Source: Metaphire vulgaris (taxonomy: Eukaryota; Annelida; Clitellata; Crassiclitellata; Megascolecidae). Taken from it: a stretch of DNA of 64,000 nt. A model generated the notes under the pieces. It was not told where the DNA came from and searched no databases. It was given only the letters and a program-made list of their open reading frames with translations. The stretch covers positions 2,604,601 through 2,668,600 of the forward strand of contig CM030862.1 of NCBI GenBank assembly GCA_018105865.1, written 5' to 3'. Positions 12,701 through 22,600 of this stretch are shown piece after piece. Numbering within the stretch: the stretch's first letter is position 1; each line of letters opens with the position of its first letter. The position numbers were made by a program, and so were the translations under genes.

Positions 12701-14692
12701 CAGGATAAGGCAGCCAGTGTAAAATAGACGTCATATAATCACTAATGTGATCACGTCTTGTGACACCAGCAATCACCCTGGCTGCTGAATGAAGAACCAT
12801 CTGGAGTTTATCAAGTCGCACCGATGGAAGACCAGCAAAAAGTGAACCACAGTAGTCAAGCCTTGAGCAAATAAATGCATGAATCAAAGTAGAAGCAGAT
12901 GGCATGTCTAGTGTACGTCGAATCACTCTAAGCTGGCGGAGATGATAGAAGCAACTGCGACAAAGTGAGTTAATATGATCCATAAAGGTTAACTCAGAGT
13001 CAAGAATTATACCAAGATCACGGACAGAGAATTAGTTAGTTAGTTAGTTAATATGCCAACTTATATAGCACTATAGTCACAGCAGGCCAAGATCAAGAGC
13101 GCTTTACATATTGCACTTAAATGAGATATTGAACAAGTGCGTCTTAAGTCTGGTAGCGAACATTTCAAGACTAGTCGCGTTGGTCACAATGTCGGGCAGC
13201 GAATTCCAGAGGAGGGGATTCCCCCGGGTGAAAGACCTCTCCCCAAATTTCACTGTCTTAGATGGAGGGAGTACAACCAATTGGACCCGATTACAGGAAC
13301 GAAGCTGCCGCCGACAGTCAGTAATGTTATGTTATGCTATTCAGACAATTTATACAGCACAATAATCAAAGCAAAAGCTTTCAAAGCAAAAGTCAAAAGT
13401 ACTTTACACTTCACACACGAACGAGAAGTGTTAAGAGTTTGGGTTTATAGTTGCTTCACTAATCTAAACCCAAAACCCCGATGTTTAAACAACTTGATGA
13501 AGTGCTGTGGTGCTTATCAGAGTTTGGTTTGCGTTTGCAGTGCTACGGGACCTCTTATGATCTCTCAGTCTGGTCAGATCGTTGTGCCGTCTTCTTGTCC
13601 CGCCTTTCTCGTCATCGATTACATCAATTCGAATGCGCACAAAGCAAGAGATATCTGCACAGAGTTTAAGAGGTAAGCTGCTTTACTGAGACTTTTTCAG
13701 TAGTTACCAGGTTTTCTATACCGTTCTTCCTCATTATATGTCCAAAAATTGAAGTTGTCTTTTATGCAGTCTTGTTAATGAGATTTTTGAAAAGGTCTCG
13801 AGACCAAGACCAAGACTTTGCCCCTCTGGTCTCGAGACCATGACCAAGACTTCTGTGGGCAAACTCGAGTGCACTCGAGTTCGAGACCTAAGGTCTCGAG
13901 ATCACAAGTCTGCTTTTATGTATGGTAGATAGCAATTTTCTTTGTGTACCTGCCATTTCAAGTACTAATTCATTCATTTCTTTTCAGCTCAAGATATTTT
14001 CAGCATTTTTTTCTTAAGAACCTAATTTCTGCAGCTTCAAGCTTTTTCTTCATGAGTTTAGGGATAGTCCAAGTTTCTCCACCATATAACTTGGCTGGCC
14101 AAACGTACTGTAGCATTCCAGAACCCTAATCTCTGATTTTCATTGCTAGATGTCGGTTTTTCGTATGTGTTTTAGAGTTGCAAAGGCTGTTTTGGCCATT
14201 CCCATTTTTGCTTTTATGTCTGATTCACTTTTCGCATCACTGGTAAACCAGCTTCCCAAATATTTGAATGTTGTGACTTGTTTGAATTTCTCTCCATTTA
14301 TATTGATGTCACAATTGTGAATCAGATTGGAGTGTAATTATATAGAGAATATATGCGATAGAGATGGACAAGTTGTTAATTATGCCCGTTACTTTGATGC
14401 GTCTTTCAAGTGCCATTGCATTGTCTTGTGTTGTCATCGGATTAGATGCGAAACGGAACATCGAGATATCGTTAGCCGTTGTCTTACGACACTGGGCTTA
14501 GAGTCTCTTACGTCAGATTCAAACATAACGAGACAACAGATGGTTGCATGTTGTCGACGTCTGTTGCAACTTAACGACAGAAGATCGCTTGACGTGGACC
14601 TGACGTCTTGTCACCTCCGAGTCACTCACTTCTATTCAGTTATGTCAGAAGGCGACATCTGTATTCCGTGGAACTTTGACGAAAATCTTTAG
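2632..14692 (+). CDS. TCAIM: TCAIM homologue (T-cell activation inhibitor, mitochondrial; DUF4460/DUF4461), eight visible exons
   Basis: Exons read from splice sites: 2632-2767, 6459-6579, 7445-7718, 9355-9572, about 10037-10168, 11026-11270, 13541-13672 and 14446-14692. The joined product is about 500 residues, close to mammalian TCAIM. Recognised landmarks are ALRPFFFMVHPDLFG (vertebrates have ALRPFYFAVHPDFFG), ILGACSLPL, LKDVLQEW with VRWESNW, and the C-terminal HFYSVM..GD.CIPWN. In mammals the protein is mitochondrial and damps T-cell activation; an invertebrate copy must have an older role, unknown here. The N-terminal exon is missing: either a further upstream exon exists, or translation starts at one of two Met codons in exon 2632-2767. 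All junctions agree in phase except 9572 to 10037, which is off by one base. Possible poly(A) signals AATAAA lie at 15844 and 15947. Confidence 0.85.
2800..2935 (+). repeat. tRNA-derived SINE, copy 1
   Basis: It lies in the TCAIM intron about 33 bases after the donor. It shares a ~130-base body with copies at 15462-15588 (reverse) and 51985-52115. The head carries an A-box-like segment (GGGTTACGCGCTGGAG) and a B-box-like segment (GGATCAAGCCCC) at tRNA spacing, as in polymerase III SINEs. The body contains CCCCTAGTGGC and CCTCCTAAGCC. Confidence 0.7.
2936..3988. other. TCAIM intron, no resolved feature
   Basis: AT-rich sequence. Nothing supportable was seen beyond short ORFs without domains. 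Confidence 0.35.
4033..4225 (+). mobile_element. Partial hAT-like MITE end (CAGGGGTGGTTCC family)
   Basis: The 5' end matches the family of the complete elements at 35695-35985 and 49371-49758, including the internal GGGGATGCATCCCCCACC block. No matching 3' terminus or target duplication is found next to it. It probably forms the left edge of the composite block that ends near 5923. Confidence 0.5.
4440..5705 (+). pseudogene. Decayed copy of a repetitive zinc-binding-type protein (FCYICG...CYFC)
   Basis: Reading frames at 4502-4726, 4728-5078 and 5243-5428 are pieces of one former protein. Motifs DPDKFCYICGCFT, then VDDCYFCLVNISG and YPNLPSALRPV, then an ELLGSRLKxKNL-like stretch near 5122 belong to a family I recall as repeated, poorly named proteins in fish and arthropod genomes. 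At least two frameshifts and several stops break it. AATAAA occurs near 5699. The long intronic position and multicopy nature suggest mobile-element cargo or a retrocopy. Function not assigned. Confidence 0.55.
5706..6458. other. TCAIM intron, right flank of the pseudogene block
   Basis: At 5924-5962 a ~38-base sequence repeats 3989-4030 in the same orientation. Sequence at about 5860-5915 is an imperfect inverted match to about 4090-4130. Otherwise unremarkable. Confidence 0.4.
6459..6579 (+). CDS. TCAIM: TCAIM homologue, second visible exon
   Basis: Preceded by GTGTGCAG and followed by GTAATT; enters in phase 0 and leaves in phase 1. The product contains SLKLLNEYIEKLH and LIFYMR, aligning with the human segment SLKRLSVYLENL and TFYVR. 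Confidence 0.85.
6673..6712. repeat. (ATT)n microsatellite
   Basis: An uninterrupted ATT run of about 13 units in an intron. Confidence 0.9.
7028..7210. mobile_element. pogo/Tigger-like MITE, copy 1
   Basis: The termini CAGTAGAAATT and AATTTCTACTG are inverted. A TA precedes the left end and TT follows the right end. The inside (GATGCGCTA, GGATATAACATAC) is shared with the element at 53011-53191, so the two are one family. Confidence 0.65.
7306..7386. mobile_element. Short piggyBac-like MITE (TTAA target)
   Basis: An 81-base element with perfect inverted ends TTAACCCCTTAACTGGG and the reverse complement at the right, bounded by TTAA on both sides as in piggyBac insertions. Confidence 0.7.
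7445..7718 (+). CDS. TCAIM: TCAIM homologue, third visible exon
   Basis: Begins after TTCATCTAG in phase 1 and ends before GTGAGC in phase 2. It encodes FRSVQLLLAEKTLP and ILGACSLPLDYV, matching human FRAVKFTLHTRDL and ILNSCSLPVEHI. GC content is higher than in the flanking introns. Confidence 0.85.
8426..8709. mobile_element. Degenerate hAT-like MITE
   Basis: Starts CAGTGGTGTGCAGAG. It is flanked by GGTCACTG (8418-8425) and GGTCACAG (8710-8717), a 7/8 match for an 8-base target duplication. An internal block ending in TTAATTATTATGCCCC occurs twice. It lies in a TCAIM intron. Confidence 0.5.
9355..9572 (+). CDS. TCAIM: TCAIM homologue, fourth visible exon
   Basis: Starts after TTGTAG and completes the codon left by the previous exon. 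It ends AAAG before GTAAAA, phase 1. RRLKDVLQEWMGVVDVRWES corresponds to the conserved region of the human protein containing LKDELSHQL and IRWQRSW. Confidence 0.85.
9641..10005. mobile_element. hAT-type MITE (CAGTGGTTCCCAAC termini)
   Basis: The inverted ends are CAGTGGTTCCCAAC and GTTGGGAACCACTG. Flanks are CTCTATGC and CTCTCTGC, a 7/8 match for an 8-base target duplication. The ends resemble vertebrate Charlie/MER5-type elements. It ends 31 bases before the acceptor of the next TCAIM exon. Confidence 0.75.
10037..10168 (+). CDS. TCAIM: TCAIM homologue, fifth visible exon (acceptor uncertain)
   Basis: The open frame CDAYGIVFCSRLGRTVIFG matches the human segment CTIIFTDRSGM. It ends GATGCCG before GTGTGA in phase 0, which fits the next exon. 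The only nearby acceptor in a usable position (ACAG at 10033-10036) gives phase 0 on entry, while the previous exon leaves phase 1. A small unseen exon, a one-base sequence error or true damage could explain this. Confidence 0.65.
10169..11025. other. TCAIM intron
   Basis: Contains short ATT runs near 10828-10868 and no supportable gene or complete element. Confidence 0.35.
11026..11270 (+). CDS. TCAIM: TCAIM homologue, sixth visible exon
   Basis: Follows TTATAG and ends GAGTG before GTGAGA, phase 2. It encodes LHKLGAALNRIPSMEKYLS, aligning with WTKLFERLPSYFDLQRRL of the human protein, then LDGVGLVIEW. Confidence 0.8.
11285..11690. repeat. Element rich in ACCGGTTAACCGGT palindromes, possible MITE
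   Basis: GGTTAACCGGT-type palindromes recur at both ends of this ~400-base stretch. The ends are only roughly inverted and no clear target duplication was found, so the class is unknown. Confidence 0.4.
11691..12300. other. TCAIM intron
   Basis: A G-rich stretch near 11760-11880 resembles the inside of the local MITEs, but its ends could not be found. Confidence 0.3.
12306..13028 (-). mobile_element. 3' end of a CR1/L2-like LINE (reverse-transcriptase C-terminal part)
   Basis: Minus-strand frames at 12528-12983 and 12394-12591 encode the segment after the RT core: SRLDYCGSLFAGLP, LQMVLHSAARVIAG, LHWLPYPARVEFRML, then WNALDASMRG. A frameshift near 12560 separates them. The 3' tail has TATACAAATATTT followed by an ACATT pentamer array, typical of this clade. 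5'-truncated and inactive. Confidence 0.8.
13033..13340 (-). mobile_element. Second CR1/L2-like LINE 3' fragment
   Basis: The minus strand encodes VKFGERSFTRGNPLLWNSLP and FATRLKTHLF, a typical LINE C-terminus, then a TATATAAGTTGG tail and a TTAAC array. It is related to the LINE at 29405-30760 rather than to its neighbour on the left. Confidence 0.7.
13541..13672 (+). CDS. TCAIM: TCAIM homologue, seventh visible exon
   Basis: Starts after TTTGCAG, completes a Cys codon and ends AAGAG before GTAAGC in phase 2. It encodes VVPSSCPAFLVIDYI and AHKARDICTEFKR, aligning with the human FNIPTLCDPANLQWFI and AQQAREN region. Confidence 0.8.
13790..13910. repeat. CTCGAG-palindrome repeat, probable MITE remnant
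   Basis: GGTCTCGAGACCA motifs recur four times with GACCAAGACTT spacers, and the two halves are roughly inverted. No target duplication found. It lies in the last TCAIM intron. Confidence 0.45.
14446..14692 (+). CDS. TCAIM: TCAIM homologue, terminal coding exon
   Basis: Follows CGGATTAG and ends in a TAG stop. It encodes QQMVACCRRLLQL and THFYSVMSEGDICIPWNF, the most conserved part of the family (human QMVDCCKRLLEQ and SHFYSVMQDGDLCIPWNW). This ending makes the identification secure. Confidence 0.9.
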
Positions 14693-15084
14693 GATCAGAT
14701 TTACGTGTAACCGAATCGGAAGTTACGTTCTTTTATGGAGACTGGTAGAAAGATTACGGAGTTTACGGTGCAATATTGTGTATAGCAGTGAAGATGATTC
14801 TTCCCAAGTCAGTTTGTTGTGATTTGATTTAGGTGCTGCCTAATTGAAATTACTGCTTAGTGGTTACTTATTTTTTGTGTACAGAGACAGCTTGTATATT
14901 TAGAGTTGTGTTCGCTTCCAGTGTTCGAGAAGCAGGCCTTTGATAGAGTTGCGTTTTGGACTTGATTAATTACAGAGTGATTTTACAGTATCTTCTTAAT
15001 GAAAAGTTACAGGCCATGTCTCTATCACTTGTCTATACTACTGTGAATTGTCTAGCTGAGTGCTTCCAAAAGTTTTCTTGACCT
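14693..15084. other. Probable 3' UTR of the TCAIM homologue
   Basis: AT-rich, no ORF of interest. Candidate poly(A) signals occur only further right, at 15844-15849 and 15947-15952, so the UTR may include the MITE and SINE below. Confidence 0.4.
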
Positions 15085-15252
15085 CAGTGACGGCTCCAGG
15101 ATTTGGCAAGTGGGGGGCGTTTGGGGTGGCGACTTCTAATCTTGGGGGGCCAACCATTTGTTGTTAGGCATGCAGTATTAAGTATAGGGTCCCACCAGGG
15201 GGGCCAGGCACTCAACAGGGGGGCACGGGCCTCCTCTGTGGAGCCGCCACTG
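15085..15252. mobile_element. hAT-type MITE with perfect 8-base target duplication
   Basis: Ends CAGTGACGGCTCC and GGAGCCGCCACTG, flanked on both sides by CTTGACCT. The internal CCAACCATTTGTTGTT block is shared with the inverted copy at 40896-41069 and fragments at 38800-38945 and 54604. Confidence 0.85.
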
Positions 15253-15461
15253 CTTGACCTTGCAACAAACCAATAGCTATGAATTTGTGGATTTTATATG
15301 AAGCTTCTAGTAAAATTGAGTTTGAGGTATTTGTTTCTAGCAGCCATTAACCTTAATTTTCAGTTTCAAGTAGACTACATTGTAGCTACCATTGTGTAAA
15401 TGGACAAAATGGTCACCGCTGATAAATTTATGATCTTTTGATATCATCTGGTGGATAACTT

Positions 15462-15588
15462 AGCATGATTTAAAGTGGCTTAGAAGGCATTACTGCCTGT
15501 GTGAAAGCCACTAGGGGCACTAACAGGGCTTGAACCAGCTCCGTCAGCCTCCTGCTCCAGCGCGTAACCCACTCTGGCATCTTCTGTT
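15462..15588 (-). repeat. tRNA-derived SINE, copy 2
   Basis: Reverse-strand copy of the SINE at 2800. Read on the minus strand it has GGGTTACGCGCTGGAG and GGTTCAAGCCC, the latter closest to a functional B box among the three copies. Confidence 0.7.
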
Positions 15589-16234
15589 TGTACCACCGTG
15601 CTGTGGCATGCAGTTTGAGATCTAACTGCATGGTTTTATAAAGAATTATCAAAAACTAGAAAATCTAAGTGATTATAATAATGTTATGGCTTATATTTTG
15701 ATGGATTTTCACAGAATAATACCTTGTTATCAGTTCTTGTTTTGATTCCGGTTTTTTTCAAGTGTGACAGTCCGTTTTTGGACTCCAATGTGTGAAAGTT
15801 AATTTTGTTGGTGGTATGAAAGGTTTTCTTATTTAAAATTATAAATAAATTGTTATTTACGTGTGAATGTGTTGATGATTTTGGCATGTGTTCTGTATTT
15901 TTATTAGCCTGACCAGTTTTCGGGTTGAAGCAGAAATGTTTTTATCAATAAATACAGTTGATCTGTCTTCTACTGACATGGCCTAAGATCAGAAGCTGCA
16001 CATATAGCATTCAAATAATTTCAAACCTTGAGTGTCACAAACTTATATGTATATAAATAAATTCTAGACTACTAATACATATATAATATAACGTTTTGTT
16101 AGCATTACTTATGCCATTAATCTAGAGCAAGTTGCCATTGCTTTCTCTGGACCCATGTTTTACCTTAGCCTAAGGCTGATGTCAATTTATCAACGCCTAA
16201 GCAATGAACGGTTTTATTGGCCGCCGGCACAGAC

Positions 16235-16312
16235 TCGATCCCGGGAAGATCACCCATCCAAGTACGAGCCGCGCTCGAGGTTGCTTCACTTTGATGGTGT
16301 CGTAGTTTCTGT
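16235..16312 (-). repeat. 5S-rRNA-like fragment
   Basis: The minus strand reads like the middle and 3' half of 5S rRNA: AAGCAAC, then TCGAGCGCGG, then GTACTTGGATGGGTGA and CCCGGGA. It is shorter than a gene and lacks the 5' third, so it is either a 5S pseudogene or the head of a 5S-derived SINE. Confidence 0.5.
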
Positions 16313-16844
16313 GTCCGGTAAAAGGGGGACAAACTCTATTTTCACTCTAACCTCAGGTTAGTAACCTGTAGAAAAATTGGACCGATTTCTATAACAAAAA
16401 ACATGCAGTTTGAAACATGAATAAATTGACTTCAGATAGATGTATATAATCATTATGCAACAAATATTCAGTTTGTCCACCGAAAATTTGGCATGTTATT
16501 TGAACTTATTTCAGAAGTCGATATCCACGTACACTCGCCTTATATAATCGAGCATGACTAAATTTAGACAGCAGCATTACAGAGAGTTCTGGTCACTGGT
16601 CAGCTGACTCATTTCCCAGGAGAGCACAACTAATATTCTTCGTGGGACACATAATTTTCGTTCTTATCAGACAAGAGCCGGCATTTTAAACCGGCCATAT
16701 AAGCCAAAATCGTCGTATAAACCAAATTCACTAGCTATGAAATATAGCCCGCTGCATCTACTTTGTCTAAAGTCATGACCTACTTAACGCCAATCCATTT
16801 TATAGGGATTTCCCAGAAGTTCATTTAATATGCGCGCCGTGAGA

Positions 16845-16920
16845 GACGTGATTGGTCGCCAATGACATCATTTACAGCAGGGATAATTATAAACATCTCT
16901 CGAAAAATATCGCACGCAGT
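16845..16920 (+). promoter_or_regulatory. Candidate promoter of the ZNRF gene
   Basis: Inverted CCAAT box ATTGG (16851-16855), direct CCAAT (16859-16863) and an overlapping CRE/AP-1-like TGACATCA (16863-16870) lie 550 bases before the start codon. An AT-rich TTATAAA-like block follows near 16887. Position and motif clustering are the only evidence. Confidence 0.35.
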
Positions 16921-17425
16921 AGAATAAGATATTTTAGGTTTTAGTGAAATCTTTTAATAATTCAAATTATTTTATTATATCAAACAACATAAAGATGTGT
17001 ACGCACTACCTTAATCTTTTTGTCTTCGAAGAATATAGTGTGTAAGGAAATACTTGCTAAATTAATTCTTATGGCACTAAATGCGAATTGTCGTGCATCG
17101 TTTACGGACATTTTGGTATCGAAACGTAGGAGCGCTTTTAATGATGAACGACGAGAAGAGACAAAAGAGTCTCTGCTATATAGGTGAACGAAAACTGTTC
17201 TAACGGCTCTTTCCTATCTCAGACTCTAGGTAGACGTTGTTAGTTTCTTCTGCTGTGTCCGTTATAACGTCAGTTTAGTAGGAGAAACGAAGAGAGGAGA
17301 TACTGTCGAAACTGTTGGGACGACTTTTGCGTGTGGTTTTTCTTTCATTTTAGTGGGATATTTTGTTTATTGTTATGATTTTGCGTCGGTGAAGATTCAG
17401 AATTTGAGACGAGGATCTCTGGACG

Positions 17426-17729
17426 ATGGGCGCAAAGGCGAGCACCGAGACGCGAGTGAGAGGTTACGGCGGACAGGGTAATGCGACGGCCGTAGCAGGA
17501 CCCGGCCCCCATGCCGTGGTCGCCGTCGGTGGGTCGGGACATCACGGGGGTCGGTCGAGGACGCGCACCCGTAGTCTTGGCACGACGGTGCATCGTGGAC
17601 ACCCGATCTTATTCACGACCACGGCGGCTCCGGGGTCGCCGGACTCCGACGAAAGCACTCCAGAAGACCGACCTCGAAGCAGATCCCTTGTAGGAACCGC
17701 GTTGCCTTTGCATTGGTTGTCTTTTCATG
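17426..17729 (+). CDS. ZNRF: ZNRF exon 1: myristoylation signal and disordered linker
   Basis: ATG in CGATGGG; ends CATG before GTAGGT, phase 1. GC-rich, unlike the AT-rich introns, and two other frames are also open, a composition effect. The last residues ALPLHWLSFHG resemble the vertebrate SLPAHLSPHMFGG segment before the zinc finger. Confidence 0.9.
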
Positions 17730-19651
17730 GTAGGTTTCGTATGTACTTACACTCTATAATTGTGACATTTAGCTTATTGTGATGAATGTAAGGTTTTGTT
17801 GAGTTGATTTTCCCATTCCACGAAATGTCATGAGTTTTGAAATAATCTCAGTTAAGATTGTTAAATGTCATCCTTTTGAAATTATAAAATTTCTGTCAAA
17901 TGGTCTTTGGTTTGTGTAATCAGGCCTGATCAAATATAGTAATACTTGGCAAGATTTGTCAATTTTATTATGAACCAGGACTGCCTGAATATGAAATCTA
18001 CTCAGAAGTTCCTGTTCCAATTTTATTTTAATTTTCTAGAGTTTGAATGGAGGAGATACAGTAGCTTTGGCTATTGTGATCATTGTTCTGTGAGGACAAG
18101 AGACAATAAGTCCATTCATAACTGAGCTGCATTGATGAAAGGCTGTGTAGACAAAGAGAAAGAGAAATGGGTGAATGGAGTTCTTTTTCATTTTCATTAT
18201 GCTAGTTTTCACTGACAAAAGAACACTGGTCTATGGTTTATGTATATCATGTCTGTACTGAGATTTGAAAAGGAGAAAAGGAAGACCAAGAAAAACATGG
18301 ATAGAAAACTTAAAATTGGATGCAGGAGAAATGCAAATGAACTTCATCCAAATGACAGGGGGGCTGCAAGAGACAGACAGAAGTGGAAGGAACTCGTTCA
18401 GACCTATCTTCCAACCCAATAGGAAACGACAGAATGAAAGAAAGGAGAAGAAGAAGAAGCTGAGATCTCTTCATTGGTTACCAGTCAGGCAAGGAATTGA
18501 CTTTAAAATCTGCTTTATCATCAGCAAGGTTTTATCTTCAAACCAGCATTCATCTCAGGACCTTGCTCACTGTCCTGGTTCAAAGACACTTAGCCAGGTC
18601 TTCAGATGCACTAACTCGGCAGATAATGCACACTTGTACCACTCTTGGTAAGCGAGCTCCATTTGCATCGCTCTTGGTAGGTGCACGCTTTCATTGGGTT
18701 AACCGAGAATATGGAATTCACTCGCAACATTGGTCTGCTCCACTGAGTGTCTTACGTTCAATCAATCAGTCAGTAAATCAATCAATCTGTTTATTAGTAT
18801 CAAAGTCAGAACCAAAGATCGTCAATATCACAATTTAATATAGGAAATAAATTGTCAAGGGAAATGCTAAAATATGTAATATTTCGATATTTGATAAGTT
18901 AGATATTTGATATTATAAAATTGACGTTAAATGATTAAGATACTAAAAGGGAGAAGCAGGAGAAGAGAAACATTATCTGTCCAAAGCCTGCTTTCCCTAT
19001 TAACTAATATATCAAATGTAAACAAGTTCAACCCCCCAGACTAAAAATGCATCTGTTCTCTGTTGCCTATCTGCCATGACCGGGATCAGAAAATTGGTCT
19101 GACTTATTGGATATGACAGAGGGGGAATTACGATTCAAATCTGGAACGACCACCAACTGATGCCAAGCACATTACTAAAATGGAGCTATAGAAGTTCACT
19201 GATAATAATGTATTGGTACATCCTTACCTTTTAAGTCATTTTTGAGCACATTGTCCTCAGATTTGGAGATGAATTCCAGAATGTCAAGGGTCTCATAGTG
19301 ATCTAGTCATTGGCACAGACCTGGTCAGAAAAGCGGTCATGTCCTAATTTCTCAACATAAAACACATTGACTTGTCATACTTTTCAGGATGATAAAGATG
19401 CAAAAAGGCACAAAAAACTAATGATGACCTGTTTTAGCATTTTTTAAAGCAAAAAACACATGTCCACAATGTCAGGACATGAGGACATGGGTAATAGTTT
19501 GCATCCATTGGTTTAATTCATATTTTATTACTATAATAACAATACTGACTATCAGATCCATGGTTTTTAGTCTCTCTCTATAGCATTTTGGTTTGTGAAA
19601 TGCCCCAAGCACCTACTGTATATGCATAATCACTCCAGAAACACTTTATAC

Positions 19652-19695
<44 letters not shown>

Positions 19696-22600
19696 ATATA
19701 GTCAAAAGTCCTGATTGCACAATCAGGACTTTTAACTTTGGCCCACAAAACACTATTGGGTACAAAATCTGACCTGTTGTGGAAAATGCTTGGATATGCT
19801 ATTGGCCTGGGTTCGATACCACTGGTGCAGATTGGACATTAATATGACTTGCGTGGCACTGGACTAATGAACTGTATTGAAGGGCTATATAAATTGATGA
19901 TTTTATGTTTGGCTTTGCCAGAAGACACTTATAATTATCTTTATAAGTAGAAACTCTTCTCTTCATTGATATTTAAATCTTCTTTCATTAAGTGTGTGCT
20001 CGTCCATGTAGCATATTTTCAACCCCCTCCCCCTGTTGCATACACTGTATATACACAAAATCCAACCCTCCTCAGTGTGTATGTACCGGTACTATATGGA
20101 TTTGAAAATCCTTGTGTTACAATTGTGACTCATGTCTGTTTTAGTTAATGGCATTAGAATCAGCCCTATTTCGAAATGAAATTCCTGAGGAACTTATTTA
20201 GAGGATATATCTTGTGTCTCTGGCTAATTGATGAATTCTTTATTTACTTATATCAGAGTCTTTGCTGAATGTGAATGAACAACATGGTTGTTGACATATC
20301 CCATTATTTTAATGAATTAACTTTCAGAGCATGATTGTTTGCAAGAAATGTAAATATTTGATTCTCCTGGAACACCCAGACAAGTCTGGCAGTTTCTCAT
20401 TAAGTCTATTTGCCTAAGGTGATTGTGTTTTAATAAGGTATCCAGTCCAAGGAACACAGCCATGGTTTTAATTTAATATCTTGTATTCAATGGTGGTTTA
20501 TCAGTCCCAGTGCATGTTCTATCTGCTAGTTATCCAGAAAGAAGACTATATTTTTGACGCATGTAAAGAGTCTCCAATGCCAATGGTGGTGGGTGCTTAC
20601 CCCACCCCCACCCCATCTCCACCTTATGGCCAAACCAAATCTAGGATTTGTTGCTGTTGTATTATTTCAGTTTAGCAACATGAGAGTAATGTTTATCTAA
20701 TACAATCCTTGAAGAGGGAGTGGGGTTCTTATCTTTTAAAAGGAACAAAACATGGATATAATTTTGTACAATGTATAAACTGTATGCGACTTGCTTCACA
20801 TGACCACTTGTGGCCAAGTACTTGATATTTGTTGACTGTTGTTGGATTCACCTTCAAATAGGACAAAATTTTAAAGAATTCTCTAATTTTACACGTAAAT
20901 TATGTTGTACTTTGTGTGTAAATGCCCAGTAACTGTTCTACATGTATTTTCAGAGTGGTTGTGAGAGTGGTTATCATTGGTTGAATATGGCACCTCTGTG
21001 AGGTGGCCAAAAATTTTAATTGATTGTAACTAGATGTATATTTTGTATATATCCACACAAAAGATAGTATCTTAAATTGATTGCTCTATTTTTTAGATTT
21101 ATGGGCTTATGTGCATACCTGATGCTCATTCTGACTTGCTGCCTTAAAAGATTATGTTAGAGACATGCTGTTTTCATTTCCAGGATGGTTTCTACTGGCA
21201 ACCTACTTATAGAATTGTGTCTAGTTATACGCTTTGAGTTGCCCATACTGTCCGAGGTCTTTTAGTTTTAGTGTCATAACTTCTTTTTGGTATGGACATC
21301 TTGACTGTAACTGATGTGGTGGTTATCCACTTGAACTCCTGTCTGTGTTTACCAAACACTATCATTTGGCTGATATTTTCAAATCTGAGGTATATTAAAA
21401 TGCATGGCTCCTATACCGTGATTCGGCATTATGCGTATTTTATTTCCGATGATAAAATACATGTAATACACATGCGGCAAAATTAACGTGCATTAAAATA
21501 TGTTGCCTCACAGTATTACTATTGATATCAGCCTTTGTATGGACTGGTGAAAAATCACATGTAGAAGCATTCTTTACACAGAATTGGTCGCAGAGCTTTC
21601 CGGTTACATTGTTTTGCATTGTGGTATGGTAACATTGTTTGACTGTTGAGAAACAGTTGCAACTTACTTTCAACTGAGTTTTTTAAAGCAAAAAATGCAC
21701 ATGCCCACAATGTCAGGACATGATGACATGGGTAATAGTTTGAACCCATGGGTTTGGTTCAGATGTAATAATGACCAATTTTTGTTCATCATCATTACGA
21801 TGATGGGTAGTGGACTGTTCTGCAAAAGTGTAAACCCTCTGCTGATGGTAAAGGTATGACACATTTGCTCGAAATGTTTGGTTCAGCCTACCATATTTAC
21901 TGAAGGTGAGTAGAGTACCGGTAGATGGCTCTGGGTTCAGAAAGATACACACAGGTGTGCACATTACAGTACTATAACTTGTTTAGTATGCAGGTATAGT
22001 TTTTTTTGGTGTTCTTAGGAATGGACTCAGCCGAAACATTATTGTGCCCTTCCCCCCTCACCCAACACTGGAAAAGAAGTGCCTGTAATATACCTCCGGA
22101 TGCTGTGTTTTTCTACCTGATTTTAGCCCCTCTCGTTCCTCTCCTGCTTGGCTGTTTTGTGTCTCAGACATCCCTTATTTTTTAAATTGCTCGCGTGACT
22201 ATGAATCATCCGTGGGCGTCCTTGACATTTCATTGTCTGCTTGAGCCATGTCTAAGATGTACCAGTAGTAGTTCGGTGGTAGTGGTTCCTTTGTGCTGTG
22301 AGAGGAAGAGGGTTTATGGGTTCAGAAGCAGACACCTAATCCTGAAGCTTAAGGATCCAGAGTTACATGGAATAAAGCTTTATAGCCATATGGACACTGT
22401 TTGCTTTGTTGGATAAATTTGCTCAAATCTATTGCTGCCTTGCAGTGTGATTCATATTGTGATTCATTCCTGCAATACTAATGTTAATGCTCTATGGGTT
22501 TGGTTAAGAACACCTTTAAAAAACATTGCTGCCAGCATTACTCATCTCCTATCTTTTCTTTGTATTGGTCTCAATGACTGAGTTTTTTTTTGTTTGGACC

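Noticed and set aside
17345..17602. Minus-strand 85-codon ORF over ZNRF exon 1
   Set aside because: GC-rich shadow of the well supported plus-strand exon.
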